From assembly GCA_003164035.1 (NCBI GenBank), contig PLRS01000056.1:62001-126000 (forward strand): a DNA stretch of 64,000 bases. The letters run 5' to 3'. The position numbers and the translations under genes are program-made. The notes below the pieces were generated by a model. It saw only the letters and a program-made list of their open reading frames with translations, was not told where the DNA came from and searched no databases. Source of the DNA: Bryobacterales bacterium (GTDB lineage Bacteria; Acidobacteriota; Terriglobia; Bryobacterales; Bryobacteraceae). This document shows, piece by piece, positions 8,267 to 16,267 of this stretch; positions within the stretch are counted from its first letter, which is position 1, and each line of letters starts with the position of its first letter.

Positions 8267-10290
8267 CGGGCCGCGCCGCGAGGCGGGAAAAGATGAGACG
8301 GGCCGCCACGCCGGCTGCCGGATGGCTGAGCCGGGTCTTGGAAGCGCAAACGGCGGGCCGGCTGGACGAGGCCGAGAAGCTTTGCCGCCAAGCGCTCGCG
8401 CACAACTCCGCGCAACCGGATGCCTGTTACCTTCTGGCCCAGAACCTGAAACAACGGGGAAAGCTCCGGGAAGCGGCCATCCTGGCGGCGCGCGCGGCCG
8501 ACGGGAGGCCGTCCGAACCGGTATTTCACCAGGGGCTGGGCGATATTCTGCAGGCCAGGAACGAATGCCAGGCCGCTTTACTGTGCTACCGGCAGGCGCT
8601 GGCGTTGCAGCCCGATCTCGTCCCGGCGCTGGTCAACCTGGGCAACACTTTGCAACGGATGGGCCGGTTCCGGGAGGCGCAAATCAGTTACGGCCGCGCC
8701 ATCCAGGCCGATCCACGATGCGCCGAGGCTTATGACAATCTCGGCAACGCCTTGCGCGGCGAGGGACGGACCGAAGAATCGCTAGCGTGTCATGCCGAAG
8801 CGCTGCGGCTGCAGCCCGGCTACCCGCAAGCGCTGGTAAACACGGCCGCGGCCTTGCTGGCCCTGGGCCGCTTCGCCGAGGCGGAACGCGCCGCGCGGCA
8901 GGCTTTTGAAACGGCGCCGGAATTGCACGAAGCGGCATCGAACCTTGGGGTCGCGCTGGAGAAACTGGGGCGCCTGGCGGATGCCGAACAGTGTCTCCGC
9001 GCGGCAATCCATCGATTTCCGCGGCAGGCGTATCTTTGCGTCAACCTGGCCAGCGTTTTGCTCCGCGGGAAGCGCGCGGAAGAAGCCGAGGGTTGGTGCC
9101 GGCGCGCGCTCCAGATCCAGCCCGGATCGGCCGAGGCATACTTCAACCTCGGCTGCGCATTGCGGCACCTCTACCGCAACCAGGAAGCCTCGGAGGCTTA
9201 CCAATCGGCCCTGGCGCAGCGCCCGGACTATGCCGACGCGTGGGCGGAAATGGGGGCCCTCCATCTCTCCGAGAAACGGCCCCCGGAAGCTCTGGCGTGC
9301 TTCGACGAAGCCATCCGCCGGAAGCCGGACCTGGCCGTCGCCCATCTCGATCGGGCGATGGCGCTTCTGGAGGCGGGCAATTTCGACGAGGGCCTGCAGG
9401 AATACGAGTGGCGAATGAAGTGTTTCGACCGGCCCCCGCGCGGGCTGGCTTATCCCCCCTGGAGGGGCGAACTGGTGGAGGGCAAAGCCGTGCTTCTCTT
9501 CACCGAGCAGGGTTTGGGCGATACGATTCAGTTCGTGCGCTACGCGGAAATGGTGGCCACCCGCGGCTGCCGGGTGATCGTGGACTCACAGCCGCGGCTG
9601 CTTTCGCTGGTGGCCACGGCGCGGGGCGTCGATGCCGTGGTGAGCGGAGAAGCGAAATTGCCGTCGTTCGATCTGGCAGCCTCTTTGCTTAGCCTGCCGC
9701 GCATTTTCGGAACCGGCCCCGATCGGCTGCCCGCCCGGGTTCCTTATTTGCGGGTTGCGCCGGATCGCCTTGCGGCCTGGCGACTGCGCCTGCGGAAGTC
9801 GAAAGGGGTACTGGCGGGGCTGTGCTGGCGGGGCAATCCGGACAACCCGTATGACCGGAAACGCTCGATGAACTTGGCGGCCTTGGAGGAGTTGGGCCGG
9901 CTGGAGCATGTCGAATGGGTCAGCTTGCAGTTGGGCGCCGGCGCGCGGCGGGAGGCGGAGGAGGCGGGCTGGCTGCGGCAGGTGCTGCGCGACGATTCCG
10001 GCATCGACGATCTGGCGGCGGTGATGGAGGTTTTGGACGTGGTGGTATCGGTGGATTCGATGCCCGCCCACCTGGCCGGCGCGCTGGCGCGGCCGTGCCT
10101 GCTGTTGCTGCCGTACGTAGCCGACTGGCGGTGGGGGCGGGAGGGCCGAACCACCGGGTGGTATCCCACTCTCCGTCTGTTCCGCCAGCGGCAGCCGCGG
10201 GATTGGTCGGCGCCGGCCGCGGAACTGGCCGAAGCGTTGCGCGCCTGGCCGGTTCAAGCAAAACGGGGCGGGGCCGATATGAACGAATGA
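8263..10290 (+). CDS. TPR protein with C-terminal GT-B glycosyltransferase domain, candidate flagellin glycosyltransferase
   Basis: The 675-residue product has about ten tetratricopeptide repeats (residues ~15-385; for example DNLGNALRGEGRTEESLACH and AYFNLGCALRHLYRNQEASE), then a glycosyltransferase-like domain: LLFTEQGLGDTIQFVRYA, LAGLCWRGNPDNPYDRKRSM and VVVSVDSMPAHLAGALARP. The last two resemble the nucleotide-sugar-binding half of GT9/GT41-type enzymes. TPR-GT proteins of this form are common beside flagellin genes, so I infer a role in glycosylating flagellin; the sugar is unknown. GGGAGGTGA precedes the ATG, which overlaps the csrA stop. Confidence 0.8.
   Translation: MTGRAARREKMRRAATPAAGWLSRVLEAQTAGRLDEAEKLCRQALAHNSAQPDACYLLAQNLKQRGKLREAAILAARAADGRPSEPVFHQGLGDILQARNECQAALLCYRQALALQPDLVPALVNLGNTLQRMGRFREAQISYGRAIQADPRCAEAYDNLGNALRGEGRTEESLACHAEALRLQPGYPQALVNTAAALLALGRFAEAERAARQAFETAPELHEAASNLGVALEKLGRLADAEQCLRAAIHRFPRQAYLCVNLASVLLRGKRAEEAEGWCRRALQIQPGSAEAYFNLGCALRHLYRNQEASEAYQSALAQRPDYADAWAEMGALHLSEKRPPEALACFDEAIRRKPDLAVAHLDRAMALLEAGNFDEGLQEYEWRMKCFDRPPRGLAYPPWRGELVEGKAVLLFTEQGLGDTIQFVRYAEMVATRGCRVIVDSQPRLLSLVATARGVDAVVSGEAKLPSFDLAASLLSLPRIFGTGPDRLPARVPYLRVAPDRLAAWRLRLRKSKGVLAGLCWRGNPDNPYDRKRSMNLAALEELGRLEHVEWVSLQLGAGARREAEEAGWLRQVLRDDSGIDDLAAVMEVLDVVVSVDSMPAHLAGALARPCLLLLPYVADWRWGREGRTTGWYPTLRLFRQRQPRDWSAPAAELAEALRAWPVQAKRGGADMNE
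10254..10280 (+). promoter_or_regulatory. Sigma-28-like promoter of flagellin
   Basis: TCAA, 15 bases, GCCGATAT. The spacing is exactly that of the sigma-28 consensus TAAA-N15-GCCGATAA. It lies in the last codons of the glycosyltransferase gene and would give a leader of about 75 bases before the flagellin ATG. Confidence 0.55.
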
Positions 10291-10349
10291 AGGCAGCGGG
10301 CGGGAAAAGCCCAGCCCAGCGGCCTCCGGCAAGATGCCAATCTTTCACG

Positions 10350-10358
10350 ACAGGACGT
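10350..10358 (+). promoter_or_regulatory. Possible CsrA-binding site at flagellin Shine-Dalgarno
   Basis: ACAGGACGT resembles the CsrA consensus ACARGGAUGU with one base missing, and its GGA is the only plausible ribosome binding core before the flagellin ATG at 10364. Binding here would block translation. csrA and fliW lie about 2 kb upstream. Confidence 0.35.
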
Positions 10359-10363
10359 AAAAA

Positions 10364-11968
10364 ATGTCACTTTCGATCCAAACCAACATCGCATCGCTCG
10401 TCTCGCAGAACGATCTGCTGACGAATACCAACTTCCAGAACCAGACCATTCAGGAGTTGTCGTCGGGGTACCGCATCAACTCCGCCGCCGACGATCCGGC
10501 CGGCCTGGCCGTGGCCAATCAATTCAAGAACAACGAAATGCAGCTCACCCAGGGCATTGCCAATGCCAACGACGGCGTCAGCGAACTGCAGATCGTCGAT
10601 GGCGGTCTGACCAACATTAGCAATATTCTCAATCGTTTGCAGACGCTGGCTACCGAATCGGCGTCGCAGACCTTTACCGGCAACCGTTCCACCATCAATA
10701 ACGAGTATCAGAACCTGCTGTCGGAAATCGACCGGCAAGCGTCCAATATCGGGCTGGCCGGCACCACCACCGGCGACTCGAATAACACCAACATGTCGGT
10801 TTACATCGGCGGCGGCAGCACGCAGACCAATTCGCAAGTGCAGATCGATCTGAGCGGTAAGACCAATCAGGTCGATTCCGTGGGCCTGGGCCTGGGGGGG
10901 ACCAATGTTTCCGCGGGCGGCACGGAGCTGTCGTACGTGAACGGCACACCGGCCGTCGTTGCCAACAACGTTAATCTCAACAACGCCGGCGGCGACTATT
11001 CGGACAACCAGGCGTTCACGTTCAATATCGAAAACGCAGCGGGGGCGGCGGCACAGGTGACGGTTTCCACCGGAGTGGGCACCGCGGCTACGACCGCGGC
11101 CGATGCCATTGCGAATGTCAACGCGGGGCTCACAGCCGCGAACACCGGGATAACCGCCTCGATCGCCGCTGACGGCACGCTGCAGTTTTCCGGCTCGGTA
11201 GCGTTTAGCGTGCAGGCCGGCACGGCGGCCGGCGGCGACGGCAACGCCAACGCCGGCGGCATAGCCGCAAACCTCAGCTATGCGGACAACAACGCAACCA
11301 TGTATTCATACAATCAGGCGGCACCGGGTACGGCCCTTGGGACTCCCGGGGCTTGGACCGGCCTAACTACTGGGGAGACCGTCGCGGTAACCAACGCGCA
11401 AGGAACGGTCGATGTAACGCTCAATGCCGCCGATACCACCACCAACGCCTCCACCATCGCCGCCCTGAATACGCAACTGAACTCTATCGGAATCTATGCG
11501 GTGGCAAACTCCGTGGGCGGCACTGACGCCAATCCGAACGCAGCGGGCGGATTCACCCTGCAGAGCGCAAGCGCATTCACTCTGGACAAAACGGTGGCGG
11601 ATGCCTCGGCAACGAACTCGGTGTTCGGAACGGGCGGCAGCACGGGGGCCATCGCCGTGACCGGCCCTACAACTCTGGCGAGCGGAGCCGCCGACACCGC
11701 GATTAATGCCATCGCCGCCGCCGTGTCGCAGCTCGGGCTGGTGCAGGGCCGCGTCGGCGCCGGAGAGAACCAGTTGAATTATGCCATCAGTCTGGCCACG
11801 TCGCAGCTCACCAACTTCACGTCGGCGGAATCCCAGATTCGCGACGCCAACGTCGCCCAGGAGGCAGCCAACCTGACCAAAGCGCAGGTATTGCAACAGG
11901 CGTCTATTGCCGCCATGGCGCAGGCCAATTCGGCTCCGCAGCAGTACCTGGCCTTGTTGAAGGGTTAG
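10364..11968 (+). CDS. fliC: Flagellin
   Basis: The 534-residue product has the conserved N-terminal D0/D1 helices (SLSIQTNIASLVSQNDLL, ELSSGYRINSAADDPAGLAVA) and C-terminal D1/D0 helices (RVGAGENQLNYAI, ESQIRDANVAQEAANLTKAQ, ending QQYLALLKG). The surface-exposed centre (~residues 175-440) is Ala/Gly/Thr/Asn-rich, typical of the variable and often glycosylated region. It is the only flagellin in the window. Expression is likely controlled by sigma-28 and by CsrA/FliW. Confidence 0.96.
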   Translation: MSLSIQTNIASLVSQNDLLTNTNFQNQTIQELSSGYRINSAADDPAGLAVANQFKNNEMQLTQGIANANDGVSELQIVDGGLTNISNILNRLQTLATESASQTFTGNRSTINNEYQNLLSEIDRQASNIGLAGTTTGDSNNTNMSVYIGGGSTQTNSQVQIDLSGKTNQVDSVGLGLGGTNVSAGGTELSYVNGTPAVVANNVNLNNAGGDYSDNQAFTFNIENAAGAAAQVTVSTGVGTAATTAADAIANVNAGLTAANTGITASIAADGTLQFSGSVAFSVQAGTAAGGDGNANAGGIAANLSYADNNATMYSYNQAAPGTALGTPGAWTGLTTGETVAVTNAQGTVDVTLNAADTTTNASTIAALNTQLNSIGIYAVANSVGGTDANPNAAGGFTLQSASAFTLDKTVADASATNSVFGTGGSTGAIAVTGPTTLASGAADTAINAIAAAVSQLGLVQGRVGAGENQLNYAISLATSQLTNFTSAESQIRDANVAQEAANLTKAQVLQQASIAAMAQANSAPQQYLALLKG

Positions 11969-12058
11969 TAGCAGCGGTTTCAGCGGAGGACGTATCGCCG
12001 CTTGAGGCGCAAGCGTAAGCGGCCGGCCCGGGCGGGTTGTTTCGGAGCGAGTCTTCGA

Positions 12059-12088
12059 GGCGGCCTTCCCGGGCGGCCGCCATCTTTT
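12059..12088 (+). terminator. Hairpin between flagellin and fliD
   Basis: GGCGGCC and GGCCGCC form a 7-bp stem around a 9-base loop, followed by ATCTTTT. It could end or attenuate the flagellin transcript. The T-run merges into the fliD ribosome binding site, so it might instead affect fliD translation. Confidence 0.45.
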
Positions 12089-12098
12089 GGAGGAGAAT

Positions 12099-13520
12099 AT
12101 GAGCTCGGTTTCTTCCACCAGTTCGCTATTCACCGGGACCAGCCAGTTTTCAAGCGAATTGCAGACGGCACTGCAGACCGAAATGACGGCCGCCGAAGAG
12201 CCGCTGACGCAGATGCAGACGGATCTGACGACGATGCAGTCGCAGCAAACCGAGCTGGGCACCTTAAGTTCGGATTTCACCAAACTGCAGACGGCGATCG
12301 CCAATGTAGCAACCGCGGTTGGCTCCAGTTCGTATTCGGCTTCGCTTTCGAGTTCGACGGTGGCGTCGGTTACTTTAAGCGGCACGCCCGAAATCGGCAA
12401 CTTGAGCCTGGATGTCAGCACCATGGGGACAGTCGACTCCTCGATGAGCTCCGATCCGTCCGGAGGAGTCACTACCAAAGTGACGGACCCGAGCAAGGGC
12501 AATATCAGCGATGCCACCGGCTACACCCTGACGGTAGGCTCGGCTTCGACCACCATTACCCCCAGCGGCACTTCGTTATCGGATCTGGCCGATGCCATTA
12601 ATCAAAGCGGCGCGGCGGTGGAAGCCATGGTGGTGAATATCGGCTCGTCGGCTTCGCCGGATTACCGGCTCTCCGTCCAGGGCACCCAGTACGGGGATCA
12701 GGCGATTCAGCTCACGGCCAACGATGGCACCGAATCGGGGGATTCGTTGTTCACGCTCGGGACGACGCCCGGAACGGACGCCACCTATCAGGTAAACGGC
12801 GAACCGTCGACTCCGATTTCCACTTCCAGTTCCACGGTGACGCTGGCGTCGGGAGTCACCGCCACGCTCAAGAGCACCGGCACCACTACCATCGGCATTG
12901 CCCGTTCCACGTCGGCACTGACCAATGCCCTCTCCAACCTGGCGAGCGCTTATAACAGCGCGGTGACCGATCTGAACAGTAACCACGGGCAGAGCGGAGG
13001 CGCTCTAACCGGCGACAGCGTGGTGAACTCGCTTTCGCAAACGCTCCAGAGCATAATGGATTATTCGAGCGGGAGCCCCGGGAGCTCCGGGTACACCTCG
13101 CTGACCGGCCTGGGCTTTTCTTTCAGTACGACCGGGGTGCTGTCCTTCGATCCAACCACCATCGACGACGCCTCCAGCAGCCAACTGAGCCAGGTTTTCA
13201 GCTTCCTGGGCTCGCCGACGGTAACCGGCTCGTCGGCGGGAAGCGGGTTTCTGGAGACGGCGACGAACGCGATGACGTCGGTCCTCGATCCCTCCACGGG
13301 GTATTTGGCCAGCGACATCACCCAGGTCGGAAGCAATATCACCGCCGAAAACACCAAAATCAGCAACGAAGAGACGTCGCTCGAAAGTTTGCAAACCAGT
13401 CTGACCAGCCAGATGACGGCGGCGGACTCTTCGATATCCTCGATGGAGCAGCAGTTGGAGTACATGCAAAGCCTGTTTTCCGCCACCCAGGCGGAAGAAG
13501 AAACGATTGCGATGGGCTAG
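12099..13520 (+). CDS. fliD: Flagellar filament capping protein FliD
   Basis: The 473-residue product is a FliD/HAP2 cap. The N-terminal helical part contains ELQTALQTEMTAAEEPLTQM, the middle is Ser/Thr-rich and beta-rich, and the C-terminal half has ALTNALSNLASAYNSAVTDL and a final coiled coil (SLESLQTSLTSQMTAADSSI, EQQLEYMQSLFSATQAE). An in-frame TTG lies four codons upstream, but GGAGGAG directly precedes the ATG at 12099, which I take as the start. It follows flagellin and precedes a small helical gene, a position normally held by FliS or FliT chaperones. Confidence 0.92.
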   Translation: MSSVSSTSSLFTGTSQFSSELQTALQTEMTAAEEPLTQMQTDLTTMQSQQTELGTLSSDFTKLQTAIANVATAVGSSSYSASLSSSTVASVTLSGTPEIGNLSLDVSTMGTVDSSMSSDPSGGVTTKVTDPSKGNISDATGYTLTVGSASTTITPSGTSLSDLADAINQSGAAVEAMVVNIGSSASPDYRLSVQGTQYGDQAIQLTANDGTESGDSLFTLGTTPGTDATYQVNGEPSTPISTSSSTVTLASGVTATLKSTGTTTIGIARSTSALTNALSNLASAYNSAVTDLNSNHGQSGGALTGDSVVNSLSQTLQSIMDYSSGSPGSSGYTSLTGLGFSFSTTGVLSFDPTTIDDASSSQLSQVFSFLGSPTVTGSSAGSGFLETATNAMTSVLDPSTGYLASDITQVGSNITAENTKISNEETSLESLQTSLTSQMTAADSSISSMEQQLEYMQSLFSATQAEEETIAMG

Positions 13521-13526
13521 GGGAGA

Positions 13527-13841
13527 GTGAAGTTTGTGAATCAGCTACCCGGGTTGGACCAAGCCGAGGAGAGGCTACGGAGCGCAGCCGCGAGCGGCGA
13601 TTTTGACGCTGCCCAGCGAGCGGCGCTCGATTATACGCGCGCGGTGGAGCGGACCCTGGCCGGGTTGGCGCCGACCGCGGCGGCCGCGCGCATCCGTCAG
13701 GCGATGAGCGCGGTGGAGGCGGCGCGCCGTCAATTGTGCGTGGCCCGGACACGGCTGGAGCGCCGTCTGCGGGCGGTGGAACGGAGGGTGCGCTTTCAGC
13801 AGACCATCCTTCCCACCAGTAGCTGGCGAATCGAGGCCTGA
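13527..13841 (+). CDS. Small helical protein after fliD, possible flagellar chaperone
   Basis: The 104-residue product starts with GTG seven bases after the fliD stop; GGGAGA lies directly before it. It is predicted almost wholly helical, rich in Ala, Arg and Leu (DAAQRAALDYTRAVERTLAG, RTRLERRLRAVERRVR). I see no clear FliS signature. Its size, helicity and place after fliD suggest a FliT- or FliS-like export chaperone, but sequence alone does not prove this. Confidence 0.6.
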   Translation: MKFVNQLPGLDQAEERLRSAAASGDFDAAQRAALDYTRAVERTLAGLAPTAAAARIRQAMSAVEAARRQLCVARTRLERRLRAVERRVRFQQTILPTSSWRIEA

Positions 13842-13865
13842 GGCGCTCCCGTGGGCACCGCCGCT

Positions 13866-15302
13866 CTATCCGGCGGATTGCGATGCCGTTGGGAAAGCGC
13901 TTTTGCGCGCCGCGAGAATCAGCGACAGCCCGGGCCATGGCATCAGGCCGTCGATGCGGCGCCAGAACCAGACCGTCTTATCGAACAGCTTCAAGACCAG
14001 CTTGCTGATCCGGCGCGAGCCCAGCAGGCGGCTGTAGGCCAACCAGGGCACGACGCCCGGTTTGTTCAAGCTATACGCCTTCTCCACCTGGAATCCATGC
14101 GACTCGAGCAGCGCCGCGGCTTGGGCGCGCCGGTAGCGCCGTTTATGACCCAGGCTGCGATCCAGACTGCCGTAAAGGAAAGGTCCGTTGGGCACCAGCA
14201 CCACCAGCGTCCCACCCGCTTTCAAAGTGCCGCGCAGCCGGTCCAGCACCGGGCCGGGATCCTCGACGTACTCCAGCACGTTCAGGCATAGCACCGTGTC
14301 GAACCTTCCTCCCAGCCCGGCGAAATCCTCGGCGGCTTCGGGATCGAGGCGCCTCACTTCCACGTTGGGCGTGCGCAGAAACCGGTTCCGCAGCGCGTGC
14401 AGACGCAGCGGATCGGCTTCCGCCGCCACGTAGAGCAGCCTCCGCGACATCAGCCGTCCGGCGAAGTTGCCGATCCCGGCTCCGATCTCGAGCACAGTGT
14501 CGCCGAGATGCGGACGCAGTTTCCCGCACAGCCAGCTCAGGTATTGCGGCGTCCCGGTCAGGGTATCAATGACTCCGCGGCCGTAGGGCTGCGCGTACAG
14601 ATCGTCGATCAGCCAGAAACGCAGCACCACCAGCAGGGCCTTCACCCCGTCCTTCCAGCCGATCTTCTTGCCTTCCTCGTAAGTGCGGCCGTGATAGCTG
14701 ATGGGCACTTCGTAGATGCGCAGCTTGCGCTTGGCGCTCTTCATGACGATTTCCGGTTCGAAACCGAACCGGTCGCTGCGGATGGGAATACTCTTCAGCA
14801 GGTCCGTGCGGAACACTTTGTAACAGGTCTCCATGTCGGTGAGGTTCAGGTTACAGAACATGTTCGCAATCAAAGTCAGACCCTGGTTCAGCATCGTATG
14901 CCAGAACAGCAGCACCCGCCGTTGTTCGCCGGAGAGGTAGCGGGAGCCAAAAACCGCGTCGGCGTGTCCGTCCAGCAGGGGTTTCATCAGCTTCGGGTAC
15001 TCGGAAGGGTCGTATTCGAGGTCGGCGTCCTGGATGAGGGAAAAGTCGCCGCCGGCTTGCTCGATGGCGGTACGCACGGCCGCGCCTTTTCCGCGGTTGC
15101 GTTCGTGCCTATACAGCTTCAGGTCCGGGTGCTCGGCGGCAAACCTCTCCAGGATGGCGAAGGTGCCGTCGGTGGAGCAGTCGTCCACCAAAATCAATTC
15201 CCTCTCCATGTTTTCCGGGAGGGGCGCGGCCAGCACCTGCAGCAGGCACCGTTCCACCACCGTCCGCTCGTTGTACACCGGGATCAGAATCGAGAGCTTC
15301 AC
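13866..15302 (-). CDS. Fusion of GT2 glycosyltransferase and SAM-dependent methyltransferase
   Basis: Residues ~1-230 of the 478-residue product are a DPM1-type GT2: ILIPVYNERTVVERCL, the DDCS nucleotide-binding motif, RNRGKGAAVRTAIEQA, and the metal-binding DADLEYDP. Residues ~255-450 are a class I methyltransferase with motif I VLEIGAGIGNFAGRL, acidic strand-2 motif AEADPLR, and LCLNVLEYVEDP. The GTG start at 15302 (VKLSILIPVYNE) matches the family start. GT2-methyltransferase fusions occur in surface polysaccharide and lipid glycosylation; the acceptor is unknown. It converges on the fliD block and is not an obvious part of it. Confidence 0.85.
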   Translation of the reverse strand: MKLSILIPVYNERTVVERCLLQVLAAPLPENMERELILVDDCSTDGTFAILERFAAEHPDLKLYRHERNRGKGAAVRTAIEQAGGDFSLIQDADLEYDPSEYPKLMKPLLDGHADAVFGSRYLSGEQRRVLLFWHTMLNQGLTLIANMFCNLNLTDMETCYKVFRTDLLKSIPIRSDRFGFEPEIVMKSAKRKLRIYEVPISYHGRTYEEGKKIGWKDGVKALLVVLRFWLIDDLYAQPYGRGVIDTLTGTPQYLSWLCGKLRPHLGDTVLEIGAGIGNFAGRLMSRRLLYVAAEADPLRLHALRNRFLRTPNVEVRRLDPEAAEDFAGLGGRFDTVLCLNVLEYVEDPGPVLDRLRGTLKAGGTLVVLVPNGPFLYGSLDRSLGHKRRYRRAQAAALLESHGFQVEKAYSLNKPGVVPWLAYSRLLGSRRISKLVLKLFDKTVWFWRRIDGLMPWPGLSLILAARKSAFPTASQSAG

Positions 15303-15401
15303 AGGTCCACGAGTGTAACAAGAGCGGGGAGCGAACCCCAACACCCAGGAGAGTTCGGAATCTCGACACAGCAGGGACGAATGCCTGCGCCACGGGGGGT
15401 G

Positions 15402-15827
15402 TCAGGCTGCGCCGGGGAGGGGTTTGTTCCAGGAGTCGGCGGATTTGTGCATTTTTGTGCTTTTTGCGGCGGGTAATCGGGACGCGCGGCGTTCCTCGAG
15501 TTCGGACGGGGTGGGAGCGGTGGCTTGTTCGATGATGAATCGGGCGGCTTTGAACTGGACGCTGGGCGAAGCTTTGTCGTCGCGGAGGATGCCGCCGAGG
15601 GTTTGGTAGGCGAGGTCGGCCAGGGTCATGGCTCTTTCGCGAAGCATGAGGTCGCGATCGGCGAAGGCTTGTTTGAGGGCGGCGGCGAAATGGGGCAGGT
15701 CGCGGCGCCAGGCGAGGACGTCCTTGCGGAGGACTTTGGCCAGGGTGACGGCGCCATGAATGGTGCCACCGGAGGCGATCACGTCGATGACCTCCTGCTG
15801 TTGCGGTGTGAGTTCGGGATCGGTCAT
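15402..15827 (-). CDS. Small HTH protein, terminase-small-subunit-like
   Basis: The 141-residue product begins MTDPELTPQQQEVIDVIASG, followed by a helix-turn-helix-like stretch (GAVTLAKVLRKDVLAWRRDL) and a helical part ending QFKAARFIIEQATAPTPSE. The plan (Gln-rich leader, HTH, RW motif) recalls phage terminase small subunits and the many short HTH proteins of Solibacter-type genomes. The tail is basic (KSTKMHKSADSW). I chose the ATG at 15827 because the longer frame upstream is low-complexity Pro/Ser sequence. Function unknown. Confidence 0.6.
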   Translation of the reverse strand: MTDPELTPQQQEVIDVIASGGTIHGAVTLAKVLRKDVLAWRRDLPHFAAALKQAFADRDLMLRERAMTLADLAYQTLGGILRDDKASPSVQFKAARFIIEQATAPTPSELEERRASRLPAAKSTKMHKSADSWNKPLPGAA

Positions 15828-16267
15828 GAGAACCTCATCTGGCCAACACGGTAACAGGCGGGCGCGTGCGAGACGGGGTGAGGGGGATGGGCCGGATGGG
15901 GGAGAGGCGAAGGAAAGAAAGGGGTAAGACCGGTCAGGGAAAATTTTGAAAGTTTGTGACTGGGTTTTTTGGGGGGCGGGAAAGGCAGCGGCGAGAAGAT
16001 GGGCGGCGGTGCGGGTTGTGCAAAATTGTGCAGATTTGGGGGAAAAGCTATTAGAGTGTCCACAAAAACAGGTGGGCGGAAAGGCGGCTGCAGCCATGAT
16101 TGGCTGCCCACAGCGCAGCGTAGCCGCAACGAAGAGCGCCGGGATGGGTCCCGGCGTGGCAGACCGAGGGTCCGCTCCACGAAAAAGTCGTGGCGGCGGG
16201 AGAAGAATGACCGGCGACAAGATCGCCGGCGGTACGTGCGATAATTGGTTGAAGATCCCCTCACGGC
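15828..16267. other. 440-base intergenic region before lepA
   Basis: No gene is supported. The minus-strand reading of 15850-16070 is Pro/Ser/Phe-rich without a domain. No strong ribosome binding site precedes lepA; any lepA promoter must lie here, but I cannot identify it. Confidence 0.4.

Noticed and set aside
11363-12517. 384-codon minus-strand frame
   Set aside because: Antisense to flagellin and fliD, both certain.
15850-16080. Possible remnant of a second HTH gene before lepA
   Set aside because: A few residues near the end look similar (LHN/MHK context) but no alignable core is present; not enough evidence.
15828-16220. N-terminal extension of the HTH protein
   Set aside because: Pro/Ser-rich without structure; the family-like start MTDPELTPQQQ is at 15827.
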